A DNA stretch of 64,000 bases from Leptothoe sp034932105 (GCF_034932105.1 NZ_JAYGIG010000121.1:14129-78128); one strand, 5' to 3'. Counted from the first letter of the stretch, positions 35,264 to 44,633 are shown. The notes: a model not told the origin generated them from the sequence alone. Translations and numbers: made by a program.

Positions 35264-37078
35264 ATGACTCAAGTGGACCTCTATCCCTTTAAGAAATACG
35301 TTCTAGCCTTAGGGCCTGGGCGCGATGTTCCGCCTGGCCAAAGCGTTAACGACCGCTACTGGGTGCTTAGCCCTGGTGTCTGGCAAGATACCCAGGCCCC
35401 CGAGCCTCCAGCCTATCCCACTAAAGTTACCCCAGCTGCCCTGCCCTATCTCAAGGCCTATCCCCACCAGCTTCATGTGCCCACGGTTTATGGTGAATGC
35501 CAGTTGCCGACCGGGCCGGTATTGCTCCTCGACAATGTGCCGGTGGATCGCCATGGCCGCTTAATGCCCACTTTGGGGTCCGCTTGGGCTTCGGCTAAGC
35601 CCTTTCGTCAGGTTTACTGGTGCTGGCAGCTGTTTACGCTTTGGCCCCACCTATTTGGTCTTGAGATGGCCGCCACCCTGACTGCCCCTGAAGCGATCCA
35701 TATTGATGGTTGGCGGATTCGGTTGAGTAATCTCATTCCTGGCCAGCCGCCGCTAAAGGCGCTAGCGGATCTGATTGCCTCTTTACTTCCCAAGGCGTCT
35801 CCCCTGGTGGCTACCAGCCTGCAACCGGTTTTAGATCGGTGCAGTGGACCCCAGCCAAATTTTGATCAGATTCTTGAGCATCTTAACCGGGCGTTACTCA
35901 CCCAGGCCATGGGGATTTCCCTCACTACTGAGGTTGCTGGTAGCACCAGCAGCGGCCAGCAACCTCAAAATGAAGATGCCTGTTATCCCAGCCAGGTGGA
36001 GTTAGAGCGGGCCAGTACCGCCGACTTGCCGAGTTTGCCTCGCATTGCCATTGTCTGTGACGGTGTCGGTGGCCATGCTGGGGGGGAAATTGCCAGCCAG
36101 ATGGTGGTGCGATCGCTACAGCTACAACTACGGGGTTTACTGGCAGAAGCCTTGGAGCAGGAAGAACCTTTGCCCCCCTACGTGGTGATGGGGCAGATTG
36201 AAGCGGCTATTCGGGTGGCGAATAATTTGGTGGCTAGCCAAAACGATAGCCAGGGCCGCACCGAACGGCAGCGGATGGGTACCACCCTGGTGGTGGCGGT
36301 CATGGTGCCCCAGCGCATTCCGACACCGGAGGGACCTCGGACGGTCAACGAGCTGTACGTGGCCCATGTGGGCGATAGCCGAGCCTATTGGATTACGCCA
36401 GAGGCTTGTCACCTGTTGACCATTGATGACGATGTGGCCGGACGGGAAATCACCAATGGCAGCTATCCTACCGCTGCTCGGGCGCGGGACGATGCAGGGG
36501 CTCTGACCCAGGCCTTGGGCACCCGCGAGGCCGATAATCTCACCCCCCATATTGAGCGGTTTATCTTAGATGAAACCGGTATTTTGCTACTGTGCTCCGA
36601 CGGTCTGAGCGACCATCAACGGGTGGAAACATCCTGGGCCAATTATATTGGCCTGATTGTGAAAAACATCGTGCCCCTACCCACCGCTGTGGAGTCATGG
36701 GTGGAACTGGCTAACCAAAAGAATGGCCATGACAATATTGCCGTAGTGTTGATGCACTGTACGGTGGACGGAGAGACGGTGATTGTGGACGACATGCCGC
36801 CGCCGCCCTCCCTAACCGAGCAGGGCTTAGGGGCTACAGAACTGACGGCGGCATCTAGGGCTCTACTCTACGGAGAAAGTGAGGAACCGGCAGAAATCGG
36901 GGACGCTGTCATGTCGGATGAGGCAAAACCCCGCCGCCTCCAGGCATTGGTGCTGAGTATTGTGCTGTTGATTGCTGTCAGTATGGCTGGGGTGATTGGG
37001 ATGCTGCTGTGGCAAAACTCATGGCCCGCCCCCGATGAAAACTTCCAGGATGTTCCTACGACGGAACCCGACTCTTAA
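35264..37078 (+). CDS. PP2C-type protein phosphatase with N-terminal domain and C-terminal membrane anchor
   Basis: A 604-residue protein. The catalytic PP2C domain (about residues 225-520) has NEDACYP, IVCDGVGGHAGGE, VAHVGDSRAYW, LLCSDGLSDH and GHDNIAVVLM, the metal-binding aspartates and glycines of the family. The first 220 residues form an unrecognised domain rich in Trp/Pro/Leu, possibly a degenerate kinase-like or sensor domain. A membrane span lies near residues 565-588 followed by a short tail. It dephosphorylates Ser/Thr in partner proteins. The ATG at 35264 is preferred to a TTG at 35210. Confidence 0.85.
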   Translation: MTQVDLYPFKKYVLALGPGRDVPPGQSVNDRYWVLSPGVWQDTQAPEPPAYPTKVTPAALPYLKAYPHQLHVPTVYGECQLPTGPVLLLDNVPVDRHGRLMPTLGSAWASAKPFRQVYWCWQLFTLWPHLFGLEMAATLTAPEAIHIDGWRIRLSNLIPGQPPLKALADLIASLLPKASPLVATSLQPVLDRCSGPQPNFDQILEHLNRALLTQAMGISLTTEVAGSTSSGQQPQNEDACYPSQVELERASTADLPSLPRIAIVCDGVGGHAGGEIASQMVVRSLQLQLRGLLAEALEQEEPLPPYVVMGQIEAAIRVANNLVASQNDSQGRTERQRMGTTLVVAVMVPQRIPTPEGPRTVNELYVAHVGDSRAYWITPEACHLLTIDDDVAGREITNGSYPTAARARDDAGALTQALGTREADNLTPHIERFILDETGILLLCSDGLSDHQRVETSWANYIGLIVKNIVPLPTAVESWVELANQKNGHDNIAVVLMHCTVDGETVIVDDMPPPPSLTEQGLGATELTAASRALLYGESEEPAEIGDAVMSDEAKPRRLQALVLSIVLLIAVSMAGVIGMLLWQNSWPAPDENFQDVPTTEPDS

Positions 37079-37245
37079 CGGGCCAATTTTAACGAGCAAG
37101 TTTTAACGGGCAAACAGGTTTAGTGGATAGCAACTTTAGCAACTAAATGGTTGTTTAAAGCATTGCCTGGGGACTATCTTGTGAGAAAATAGTTCCCAGT
37201 GCACATTCCCCATCGGTGTGCTACCGATCAACTTTTAGGTTAACG

Positions 37246-37488
37246 ATGTCTATGAAAGCTGGCGATCGCGTAAGAGTTTCTGCCCCTGTTGTTTTGTATC
37301 ATCATCCTCAGCACCGGAATGAACCCCATAACGCTGAGGGTATGGAAGGAATTATCAAGCAAATCTTAACTGACTGGCAGGGACGTCCCATTAGTCCCAA
37401 CTTTCCCGTCGTCGTCGAGTTTCCCCTGGAAGGGGCCAAGCGGCCGTTTAAAGCCCATCTTGCTAGCACGGAGTTGGAAGTTATCTAG
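37246..37488 (+). CDS. ftrV: ferredoxin-thioredoxin reductase variable chain
   Basis: An 80-residue beta-barrel subunit (KAGDRVRVSAPVVLYHHPQH, then GMEGIIKQILTDWQGRPISP, ending in STELEVI) that clamps the catalytic chain of ferredoxin-thioredoxin reductase. The enzyme passes electrons from photosynthetic ferredoxin to thioredoxins, linking light to enzyme redox control. The catalytic chain gene is elsewhere. The start may be the second ATG at 37252. Its stop overlaps the 3' end of the convergent 77-residue gene by 8 bp. Confidence 0.92.
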   Translation: MSMKAGDRVRVSAPVVLYHHPQHRNEPHNAEGMEGIIKQILTDWQGRPISPNFPVVVEFPLEGAKRPFKAHLASTELEVI

Positions 37489-37714
37489 GGGCTTCTGTCG
37501 ATTTTCCGCGCCGGAACCAGTTAAACAGAGGAATGTCATGTTCCATGGCCGCTAGCTCAGCTTGATGTTGGGCAGCGGTTTCGTAATACCACTGGCAGTA
37601 AGCTTCAAAGGCTTCCCGGTGCCGTACTTCCTGACTAAAGTCGTAGGCGATCTGCTGCCGCTCAATCGCTTCATGGGCGCTGGTGGAGGAGGGTTCAAAG
37701 GAAAGTTGGGTCAT
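37481..37714 (-). CDS. small conserved protein
   Basis: A 77-residue protein, mostly helical and glutamate/glutamine-rich (AIERQQIAYDFSQEVRHRE, then FEAYCQWYYETAAQHQAEL), ending in a basic tail FNWFRRGKSTEAPR. No membrane segment or signal peptide is present. The family is not recognised. It lies 11 bp downstream of the DUF218 gene on the same strand and so is probably cotranscribed. Confidence 0.62.
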   Translation of the reverse strand: MTQLSFEPSSTSAHEAIERQQIAYDFSQEVRHREAFEAYCQWYYETAAQHQAELAAMEHDIPLFNWFRRGKSTEAPR

Positions 37715-37725
37715 GGGTGTTTGGG

Positions 37726-38568
37726 CTATAGCCAGCCCTTAAGACGGTAAACGCCCAAGCCGATATATTCCTTCAGGGCCCTGGTAAATAGGTGTAGGGC
37801 TTCGGTATCGGGGAGGACGTTGATAAATGTCGCGGAGGAAATGCCTTGCATCTCTGCCAAGGATTCCTGGGAAACCCAGTAGTCCGTTGGGGCCGCTGTT
37901 ACATCAAATCCTTGTTTCTTAAAAATGGCCATGGACCTGGGCATGTGGATGGCTGATGTGACTAGCAAAATCCTGTTGATCTGTTTCTGTTGCAGGATTT
38001 TGGCGGTTTCTACGGCATTTTCATAGGTATTTAAGGATTCATTTTCTAGCAAAATAGACTCCTGGGGCACCCCCATGGCCTGGGCGATTTCAGCCATGTC
38101 TTTGGCTTCTGAAGGCTTAGCTGCCGCAGGGTTGGCTGCCGCAGGGTTGGTTGATACTGAACTTTGACGGCCTTCTTTCCAAGAGATGCGGCCACCGCTA
38201 AACAGGATCAAGGGGGCGACGCCTGTTTGGTAAAGTTTGATGCCATATAACACCCGGTCCCCCGCTTCTAAAACCTCGATCCAAGGTCGGGGGGGCGATT
38301 TGGGGCGGGTCGCTCCTCCTAGGACAACAATGGCTTCGACTGCCGGCATGGGATCAGGGGGAAAATACTGCCACTCTAGAGTCCTGACGAGGGTGGAGGC
38401 AATCATGGGGTTGCTGCTGCAAAAGAGAATCAGCAGGGCGGTTGCGATCGCAAGTAACGAACGCCGAGGAAACTTCCACAGCCAAATTATGGCCATCCCC
38501 AACAACACACAGGACAACCCCAGGGGATAAATGAACAGGGGGATTAGTTTCGATAGAAACAGGAACAT
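37726..38568 (-). CDS. DUF218/YdcF-ElyC family membrane protein
   Basis: A 280-residue protein. Two N-terminal membrane spans (residues 5-27 and 33-50) are followed by the DUF218 domain: AIVVLGGATRP, then ILFSGG, SILLENESLNTYENA and LVTSAIHMPRSMAIF. Relatives (SanA, ElyC, YdcF) affect envelope integrity, but their reactions are unknown. A low-complexity NPAAANPAAA insert at residues 140-150 is encoded by an exact 15-bp tandem repeat (38120-38149). It is the first gene of a pair with the 77-residue protein. Confidence 0.85.
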   Translation of the reverse strand: MFLFLSKLIPLFIYPLGLSCVLLGMAIIWLWKFPRRSLLAIATALLILFCSSNPMIASTLVRTLEWQYFPPDPMPAVEAIVVLGGATRPKSPPRPWIEVLEAGDRVLYGIKLYQTGVAPLILFSGGRISWKEGRQSSVSTNPAAANPAAAKPSEAKDMAEIAQAMGVPQESILLENESLNTYENAVETAKILQQKQINRILLVTSAIHMPRSMAIFKKQGFDVTAAPTDYWVSQESLAEMQGISSATFINVLPDTEALHLFTRALKEYIGLGVYRLKGWL

Positions 38569-38581
38569 GTCTGAAGGAAAA

Positions 38582-38722
38582 TGACCAATAGACTATCGTT
38601 GACGTCGTCCTAACGGTTGCCAATGTTGCCGAACAGTGGCCAATAGATCATCGTTGACGTCGTCCTAAATGTTGCCGAACAGTGGCCAATAGGTTATCTT
38701 TGGCGTCGTCTCAAATGTCGTC
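38582..38722. repeat. about three degenerate 46-bp tandem repeats at a gene 3' end
   Basis: Units beginning tg(g/a)ccaatag start at 38582, 38637 and 38683, with the shared core gacgtcgtcctaa. The third, more diverged unit contains the last codons of the neighbouring minus-strand gene (stop at 38694). The array therefore looks like stepwise duplication of that gene's 3' end and its downstream DNA. Confidence 0.7.
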
Positions 38723-39005
38723 GTTCGGTGCGTAAACGCCACTTAGGCAGCTGCAAAAGGGATGGACGGTTACTTTTTTGTTGGCGTTCTTGCTTGGGCA
38801 TGGGTTCCCCCCCGGGAGCATACCACCAGGCCGATACCAAACCCCCAGCGACCCCCCCCAGAGCCCCAAACAAGATACTAGCTGTTACTGAATATCCCAA
38901 CAGGGCAAACACCAGTAGGAACATTAGCCACAGTCGTAACGCCGCAGGCACAATCAAATCGGTCATGTCGTTGATAATGGGTTTGGAGTCCTTAGGCATT
39001 TTCAT
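38694..39005 (-). CDS. small two-span membrane protein with basic tail
   Basis: A 103-residue protein with two membrane spans (LRLWLMFLLVFALLGY and ILFGALGGVAGGLVSAWWY) and an arginine-rich C-terminal tail (LRTERRHLRRRQR). The start at 39005 (MKMPKDSKP) is chosen because the segment upstream has no hydrophobic or conserved character; a frame from 39098 is also open. The family is unknown. Its last codons fall within a repeat array, so the tail may have been extended by duplication. Confidence 0.55.
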   Translation of the reverse strand: MKMPKDSKPIINDMTDLIVPAALRLWLMFLLVFALLGYSVTASILFGALGGVAGGLVSAWWYAPGGEPMPKQERQQKSNRPSLLQLPKWRLRTERRHLRRRQR

Positions 39006-39193
39006 GGCCGTTACGAAAGAAGCTGAAGAGGCTAACGCCCATACTATACCCGTCATCGTCGAACGGGTAGGTGCCAACCCCAAACAATCAACAAACAATC
39101 AACAAATTAGGCCCTTGGGTGCCAGGGGCCCAAGGGCCTGAAATAACCCGAAATCTATGGCCATGGCTGATTGAAAAGATGAGCCGACATGGC

Positions 39194-39225
39194 AAAAAGC
39201 CCCATGCTAAAGTTTCGCATGGGGC
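39194..39225 (-). terminator. Rho-independent terminator downstream of rplY
   Basis: The 9-bp stem gccccatgc / gcatggggc (39199-39207 with 39217-39225) is followed, on the minus strand, by a run of five Ts. It ends the purA-rplY side of the minus-strand transcription. Confidence 0.8.
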
Positions 39226-39260
39226 AAGACCGTTCAAATTAAATCAGCTTCAGTTTTGCT

Positions 39261-39557
39261 TCAGTTCTGCTGGGCCAAAAAGCTAATGTGATAGACCTCA
39301 TTCTTCCAAGGGTGGTTTTGCACCTCTTGTAGAATAACGTTTCCATTCCAAGGCATATCTGCCACATTTAGACTTATTTCAACCTTTTGCCCCTTAGCTT
39401 TGCGCAATAGGGCCTCAACTTCACGGGTGTTGGCTTTAAGCGAGACAGAATTGGTGCCGTCATGGCCATAGAGCACAGCAGGCATCACCCCTTCACGGCG
39501 TAAAGCTCCAGGCTTTTCGTTATCAGCACGCTTGCTACAGTCGAGAGTCAGTTCCAT
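39261..39557 (-). CDS. rplY: ribosomal protein L25 (short form)
   Basis: A 98-residue 5S-rRNA-binding protein of the large ribosomal subunit, recognised by the N-terminal LDCSKRADNEKPGALRREG and the core PAVLYGHDG, then the C-terminal NVILQEVQNHPWKNEVYHI. It is the short form without the CTC extension. It lies 230 bp downstream of purA on the same strand, and a terminator follows. Confidence 0.88.
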   Translation of the reverse strand: MELTLDCSKRADNEKPGALRREGVMPAVLYGHDGTNSVSLKANTREVEALLRKAKGQKVEISLNVADMPWNGNVILQEVQNHPWKNEVYHISFLAQQN

Positions 39558-39787
39558 TGCAATTGTCCAATCGATGAAAAAATAAATTGTTGTCTGTCAA
39601 ACTTGATGGAGTGCTAACTTTCAAGCAGACGGTTCACTAGTGATAAGACGCCTCACTAGCGAGAAGACGGCTTACCATTGTAAGTCGAATTTGGCCCCGC
39701 CCCACATTTTCCTAACCACAGCACTAGCTATTGGCGAATGCTACGTTTAAGGCTTTACCATCCTAGCGCCTCAAGTTACCGCAGTCC

Positions 39788-41125
39788 CTAAGCTACTTTG
39801 AATGCACTGCCATTTTCATACAGCAACGCCCGTTTTGGACCGTGGATGGGGTCTTCCACAATGATGGTCTGATCGCGACTTGCACCTAAGGACACAATGG
39901 CGATGGGCACTTCCATCAGTTTGGCCAAAAATTCAAGGTAATCTAGGGCCTGTTTCGGCAAGTCTTCCAGACGACGGCAGTTAGCCGTTGATTGCTGCCA
40001 GCCCGGCATAGTTTCATAGATCGGCTTGCAACGAGCAAAAAGGCTGGCATTGCCTGGCAAATTTCTGCAGCGCTCACCGTCTAGCTCATAGTCCACACAG
40101 ACCTTAATTTCCTCCATTTCATCTAGGACGTCCAACTTGGTGATGGCCAAGCAATCCAGTCCATTAATGCGGACAGCATAACGACCCACTACGGCATCAA
40201 ACCAACCACAGCGTCTCTGTCGGCCAGTGGTGGTGCCAAACTCAGCCCCCCGCATACAGAGAGCATTGCCCATTTCATCCATCAGCTCCGTAGGGAACGG
40301 TCCCTCACCCACCCGAGTGGTATAGGCTTTGGCCACCCCAATCACCCGGTCCACAGCCGTTGGACCAATGCCAGAACCAATACAGGCTCCACCAGCCACA
40401 GGGTTAGAGGATGTCACGTAGGGATAGGTGCCATGGTCCAAGTCCAGCAGTGTGCCTTGGGCCCCTTCAAACAGGACATTTTTGCGCTTTTGTAGGGCGT
40501 TATAAATGTGCAGAGAACTATCTACTACGTGGGGACGCAGTCGCTCAGCATAGGCCTCATACTCCTGAAATACCTGATCTGGGTCCAGGGGCGGCAGATT
40601 ATACAGTTTCTCTAAAACGATATTTTTGTAGCTGATGGTCCACTCTAGCTGCTCCCGAAACGCTGTCAGGTCCATCAGGTCGCAGATGCGAATCCCTGTG
40701 CGTTCAGACTTGTCTGCATAGGTGGGGCCAATGCCGCGCTTAGTGGTGCCAATTTTCTTATTACCCCGGCGTTCCTCCGACGCCTGATCGATCAGGCGGT
40801 GGTAAGGCATGGTCACATGGGCCGTTTCTGAGATGAAAAGATTCTTACTGGAAACGCCCAGACCGTCTAACTTATCTAGTTCAGCAATCAATTCTCTCGG
40901 ATCAATGACTGTCCCGTTACCAATCAGACATTCGGTTTCACGGTACAAGATACCCGAGGGAATCAAGTGCAGCTTAAAGGTCTGATCTTTGACCACAACA
41001 GTGTGGCCGGCATTAACCCCGCCCTGATAACGGACAACCACATCCGCTGATTTGCTGAGCAGATCGGTAATTTTTCCTTTACCTTCATCGCCCCACTGGG
41101 CACCAATTACAATAACGTTTGCCAA
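39788..41125 (-). CDS. purA: adenylosuccinate synthetase
   Basis: A 445-residue GTP-dependent enzyme making adenylosuccinate from IMP and aspartate. The N-terminal GAQWGDEGKGK (residues 8-18) binds GTP/IMP, and QGGVNAGHT and GTTKRGIGPTYADK are typical. The start is TTG (residue M in the translation). The length is close to the usual 430. A plus-strand adenosine-deaminase-like gene lies upstream in divergent orientation, giving a small purine cluster with purS/purQ elsewhere in the window. Confidence 0.95.
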   Translation of the reverse strand: MANVIVIGAQWGDEGKGKITDLLSKSADVVVRYQGGVNAGHTVVVKDQTFKLHLIPSGILYRETECLIGNGTVIDPRELIAELDKLDGLGVSSKNLFISETAHVTMPYHRLIDQASEERRGNKKIGTTKRGIGPTYADKSERTGIRICDLMDLTAFREQLEWTISYKNIVLEKLYNLPPLDPDQVFQEYEAYAERLRPHVVDSSLHIYNALQKRKNVLFEGAQGTLLDLDHGTYPYVTSSNPVAGGACIGSGIGPTAVDRVIGVAKAYTTRVGEGPFPTELMDEMGNALCMRGAEFGTTTGRQRRCGWFDAVVGRYAVRINGLDCLAITKLDVLDEMEEIKVCVDYELDGERCRNLPGNASLFARCKPIYETMPGWQQSTANCRRLEDLPKQALDYLEFLAKLMEVPIAIVSLGASRDQTIIVEDPIHGPKRALLYENGSAFKVA

Positions 41126-41551
41126 GGGAATTTCGCGCGTTAGAGTTCAAACAAATCACAATTATGATTAGCCAAGGTGGCTAGTGTCAACAAATGCAGC
41201 GTAAATCCCTGGGGTAAGACAGTCTAGTTTTTGGGATTTTAGTGTGGTTTGTGCACTCACCAAAGGTTAACTAAAGTTTAAGCCCTGGTTGGTTTTGGAT
41301 ATAGTCCTGGGCAAAAAAACAAATCCTGCGGTAAAACTGACACTAATAGGCATTTCACACTTTTTTAATTTTTGTATCAACGGTTTAATCACTCAATCCC
41401 CCGTTTCAATGTTTCCGTTTGTGCCTAAGACTTTGGCGCGCACTGGTGATGGGGCTGCGGTGCTAGTTATTAAACCAGTCATGTTGGGCATTTAATTAAT
41501 TAATCAGCTCATCAACTATTCTTTGTCAATCTACCCACACTTAGAGGCACT
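41126..41551. other. divergent intergenic region, purA / adenosine deaminase-like
   Basis: These 426 bases are A+T-rich in places (taattaattaatcagctcat near 41495) and must hold both promoters. A 68-codon plus-strand frame at 41289-41495 has no recognisable features. No known regulatory element was identified. Confidence 0.4.
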
Positions 41552-42580
41552 ATGAGTCTTTATGCAGAACTCCACCGCCACCTGGGAGGCTCTGTCGTAC
41601 CCAGGATCCTATGGCGTTATTTCCAAAGAAATCGCCCCGATTTAGCGGAGCGGTTTGCTGACTATTCAGCATTTGAAAGGTTTTACACCCAGCCTAAGGA
41701 TTCGCTAGAGGAGTACCTAGAGCTTCACACCTTGGTGGAGAGCGTCCAAACTCGAGAAGCATTGCCCTACTTTATCTATCGTCTGATTCGGGGGGCTTAT
41801 ATTTTTGAGAACCTGGCCTATCTGGAACTGCGTTATACGCCGTTTTATCGGACACCCCATAGCCTGGGGGAGCGGCAGCGGACGGACATGATGGCGGAGA
41901 TCGTGGAGATTGTAGGACGCGCCAGTGCCCAGTCGGAATATCCGGTGGTGACGCGGCAAATCCTGTGTATGCACTCCCGCTTGCCCTACGAGATCAATCG
42001 CACCACGATTGATCTGGCGGCCCAGTACCCAGAGTATGTGTGCGCGATTGATATTGCAGGTGGTGATGCGGCCTATCGGGAAAAGCTCGATGAGATTGTC
42101 CAGCTGTACCGCTATGCCCAGTCCCTCGGGGTGAAAACCACTGGCCATTTGTACGAAACGCCCAATGGTTGTTATCCAGAGCTATTGCCCTATCTAATGC
42201 GGATTGGCCATGGTATCCAGATCCCGTTGCATTATCCCGAGCTGTTGAAAGATGTGGCGGCTCGTGGTCAGTGTTTGGAGGTTTGCCCCACCACCTATCT
42301 ACAAACTGGCACTCTAGATGAGATTAGCCAGCTCAAGGAGGTATTTAGCCGCTGTTTTGATGCCGGTGTGGATATCGCCATTTGCACGGATAATGCTGGG
42401 TTGCACAATGTTCGTTTGCCCTTTGAATATGAAAACTTGCTGACTCAGGATGTGATTGGCTTTGACGGTCTGCGGGCGTGCCAAGAGGCAGCCTTCCGCC
42501 ATGCTTTTGCTTGGCCCCACCGGAGGCAGCCGGCATCTGTGTTGTCCGATATGCTACAGGGACAGGCATTGGTGCAGTAA
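41552..42580 (+). CDS. adenosine deaminase-like amidohydrolase
   Basis: A 342-residue TIM-barrel metal hydrolase of the adenosine/AMP deaminase superfamily. Zinc ligands are H8 and H10 (ELHRHLGGS), the catalytic histidine/glutamate are in GHLYET, a further histidine is in RIGHGI, and the aspartate is in CTDNAGLHN near residue 278. The last motif has TDN where adenosine deaminases have TDD, so the substrate may not be adenosine. It would deaminate a purine-like compound in the cytoplasm. Adjacent to purA, it may serve purine salvage. Confidence 0.85.
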   Translation: MSLYAELHRHLGGSVVPRILWRYFQRNRPDLAERFADYSAFERFYTQPKDSLEEYLELHTLVESVQTREALPYFIYRLIRGAYIFENLAYLELRYTPFYRTPHSLGERQRTDMMAEIVEIVGRASAQSEYPVVTRQILCMHSRLPYEINRTTIDLAAQYPEYVCAIDIAGGDAAYREKLDEIVQLYRYAQSLGVKTTGHLYETPNGCYPELLPYLMRIGHGIQIPLHYPELLKDVAARGQCLEVCPTTYLQTGTLDEISQLKEVFSRCFDAGVDIAICTDNAGLHNVRLPFEYENLLTQDVIGFDGLRACQEAAFRHAFAWPHRRQPASVLSDMLQGQALVQ

Positions 42581-42775
42581 TGGTTTAGGTAAGGGGGTGC
42601 TTGTTCTTAAGTGCACCTGAATGGTTGCGTTTTGGGCTGATGCTACTGGACTGGCAAGAACAATTTAGGTGGGCTGAACGGAAAACTCCAAATTCAAGCC
42701 TCAAAATTACCTAACAATCCTAGATAATGGGTAGGCTTTATTTGACTGTAAGAAAATCACCCCTTTCCTAGATCT

Positions 42776-44575
42776 ATGCGTACCTTATACTGCGGCCAGC
42801 TGCGGGCCAACCATATTGATAAGGCTGTTACCCTATATGGTTGGGTCGATCGACGCCGGGATCATGGGGGTGTCATCTTTTTGGACCTGCGCGATCGCAA
42901 CGGTGTGGTCCAAATTGTCAGCGATCCTGAACGGACCCCGGCCTCTTACCCGGTGGCGGATCAGGTACGGAATGAATATGTGGTGAAAATTGAAGGGCGG
43001 GTGAGCCAGCGCCCTCCAGACTCCCTCAACCCTAACCTGCCCACGGGGGACGTGGAAATCTATGCCGATAGCATCGAACTGCTGAGCGCGGTACGTACCC
43101 AGCTGCCATTTCAAATTTCCACGGCGGAAGAGGAAAACATTCGCGAAGAGCTGCGTCTGAAGTATCGCTATTTGGATCTGCGCCGGGAGCGCATGGGGCG
43201 TAATATTCGCCTGCGCCACGAGGTGATGAAAGCCATCCGTCGCTTTCTAGAGGACCAAGAGGACTTTATTGAAGTAGAAACTCCGATTTTGACCCGGTCC
43301 ACCCCGGAGGGGGCCAGGGACTATGTGCTGCCATCGCGGGTGAACCCCAGCGAGTGGTATGCCCTCCCCCAGTCGCCCCAGCTATTTAAGCAACTGTTGA
43401 TGGTGGCGGGGATGGATCGCTACTACCAAATTGCCCGCTGTTTTCGGGATGAAGACCTGCGGGCCGATCGGCAGCCGGAATTTACCCAGCTGGACATGGA
43501 AATGAGCTTTATGGATCAACAAGAGATCCTGGAGCTGAATGAAAGTCTGGTGGCCCATATTTTTAAAATGGTGAAGGGGATTGATCTCCCCCGGCCCTTT
43601 CCCCGCATGACCTATGCCGATGCCATGGCCCGTTACGGCAGTGATAAGCCCGACACCCGCTATGGGTTAGAGCTGGTAGAGGTGTCGGATATTGTTCAGG
43701 ATTCAGGTTTTAAGGTATTTTCTGGGGCTGTGCAATCCGGTGGCCAGGTGAAGGTGCTGCCCATTCCCAATGGTAACGATGCCATTTCCAATGTACGGAT
43801 TAAGCCCGGTGGTGATTTGTTTAAGGTGGCCACCGATGCGGGGGCAAAGGGGTTGGCCTATATCCGCGTCCGTGAAGGGGGGGAAATCGACACCATTGGG
43901 GCGATTAAGGACAACCTCAGCGACGAGCAAAAGCAGGTTTTGCTGGAGCGAACTGGGGCGGCAGCAGGGCATCTGCTGTTGTTTGGGGCAGGACCCACCG
44001 TTACGGTGAATGCCGCCTTGGATAAGGTGCGCCAGGCGGTGGCGGCGGAGCTAGCGCTGATCGATGGGGATAAGCTCAACTTTCTTTGGGTGACGGACTT
44101 CCCCATGTTTGAGTGGAACGCTGATGAAAACCGTTATGAGGCCCTACACCATCCATTTACGGCGCCTAATCCTGAGGATATTGCGGACCTCACCACGGCC
44201 CGAGCCTTGGCCTACGATCTCGTGCTGAATGGTTATGAAATTGGCGGGGGTAGTTTGCGGATCTATCAGCCTGAGTTGCAGGCGCAGGTGTTTAAGACCA
44301 TTGGCCTGACGGATGAGGAAGCGCGGGATAAGTTTGGCTTCTTTATGGATGCGTTTGATTTTGGGGCGCCGCCCCATGGTGGCATCGCCTACGGTCTCGA
44401 TCGCTTGGTGATGCTAATGGCGGGTGAGACGTCCATTCGGGATGCGATCGCATTTCCCAAGACCCAGCAGGCCCGCTGTTTGCTAACCCAGGCCCCCTCC
44501 ACCGTAGACGAGCGCCAGCTCAAGGAACTCCAGGTTAAGTCCACCTATAAGCCCAAAAAGAAAGAGGACGACTAG
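42776..44575 (+). CDS. aspS: aspartyl-tRNA synthetase
   Basis: A 599-residue class II aminoacyl-tRNA synthetase of the bacterial type. The N-terminal anticodon-binding OB fold (GQLRANHIDKAVTLYGWVDR) is followed by the catalytic core: motif 2 in RCFRDEDLRADRQPEFTQLD, motif 3 in GIAYGLDRLVML, and the bacterial insertion domain between them. In cyanobacteria it may charge both tRNA-Asp and, with an amidotransferase, tRNA-Asn. The length and start are typical. A perfect palindrome follows its stop. Confidence 0.96.
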   Translation: MRTLYCGQLRANHIDKAVTLYGWVDRRRDHGGVIFLDLRDRNGVVQIVSDPERTPASYPVADQVRNEYVVKIEGRVSQRPPDSLNPNLPTGDVEIYADSIELLSAVRTQLPFQISTAEEENIREELRLKYRYLDLRRERMGRNIRLRHEVMKAIRRFLEDQEDFIEVETPILTRSTPEGARDYVLPSRVNPSEWYALPQSPQLFKQLLMVAGMDRYYQIARCFRDEDLRADRQPEFTQLDMEMSFMDQQEILELNESLVAHIFKMVKGIDLPRPFPRMTYADAMARYGSDKPDTRYGLELVEVSDIVQDSGFKVFSGAVQSGGQVKVLPIPNGNDAISNVRIKPGGDLFKVATDAGAKGLAYIRVREGGEIDTIGAIKDNLSDEQKQVLLERTGAAAGHLLLFGAGPTVTVNAALDKVRQAVAAELALIDGDKLNFLWVTDFPMFEWNADENRYEALHHPFTAPNPEDIADLTTARALAYDLVLNGYEIGGGSLRIYQPELQAQVFKTIGLTDEEARDKFGFFMDAFDFGAPPHGGIAYGLDRLVMLMAGETSIRDAIAFPKTQQARCLLTQAPSTVDERQLKELQVKSTYKPKKKEDD

Positions 44576-44587
44576 GGGAAAGGAGAA

Positions 44588-44633
44588 GCCCATGTCCACG
44601 GTGATCGCGGCGGTGGTCGCCGTGGACATGGGC
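44588..44633 (+). terminator. perfect 14-bp hairpin downstream of aspS
   Basis: The stem gcccatgtccacgg / ccgtggacatgggc encloses an 18-nt G+C-rich loop. A further outer pairing, gagaagc with gcttctc (about 44583 and 44650), extends it. There is no T-tract, so it may be an mRNA-stabilising structure or a factor-dependent terminator. Confidence 0.6.

Noticed and set aside
39609..39617. Half of a CIRCE heat-shock operator (gagtgctaa)
   Set aside because: The matching inverted half is absent and the neighbouring genes (purA, L25) are not heat-shock genes.
41289..41495. 68-codon plus-strand frame in the purA upstream region
   Set aside because: No ribosome-binding site, hydrophobic or other protein pattern, and it lies in promoter DNA.
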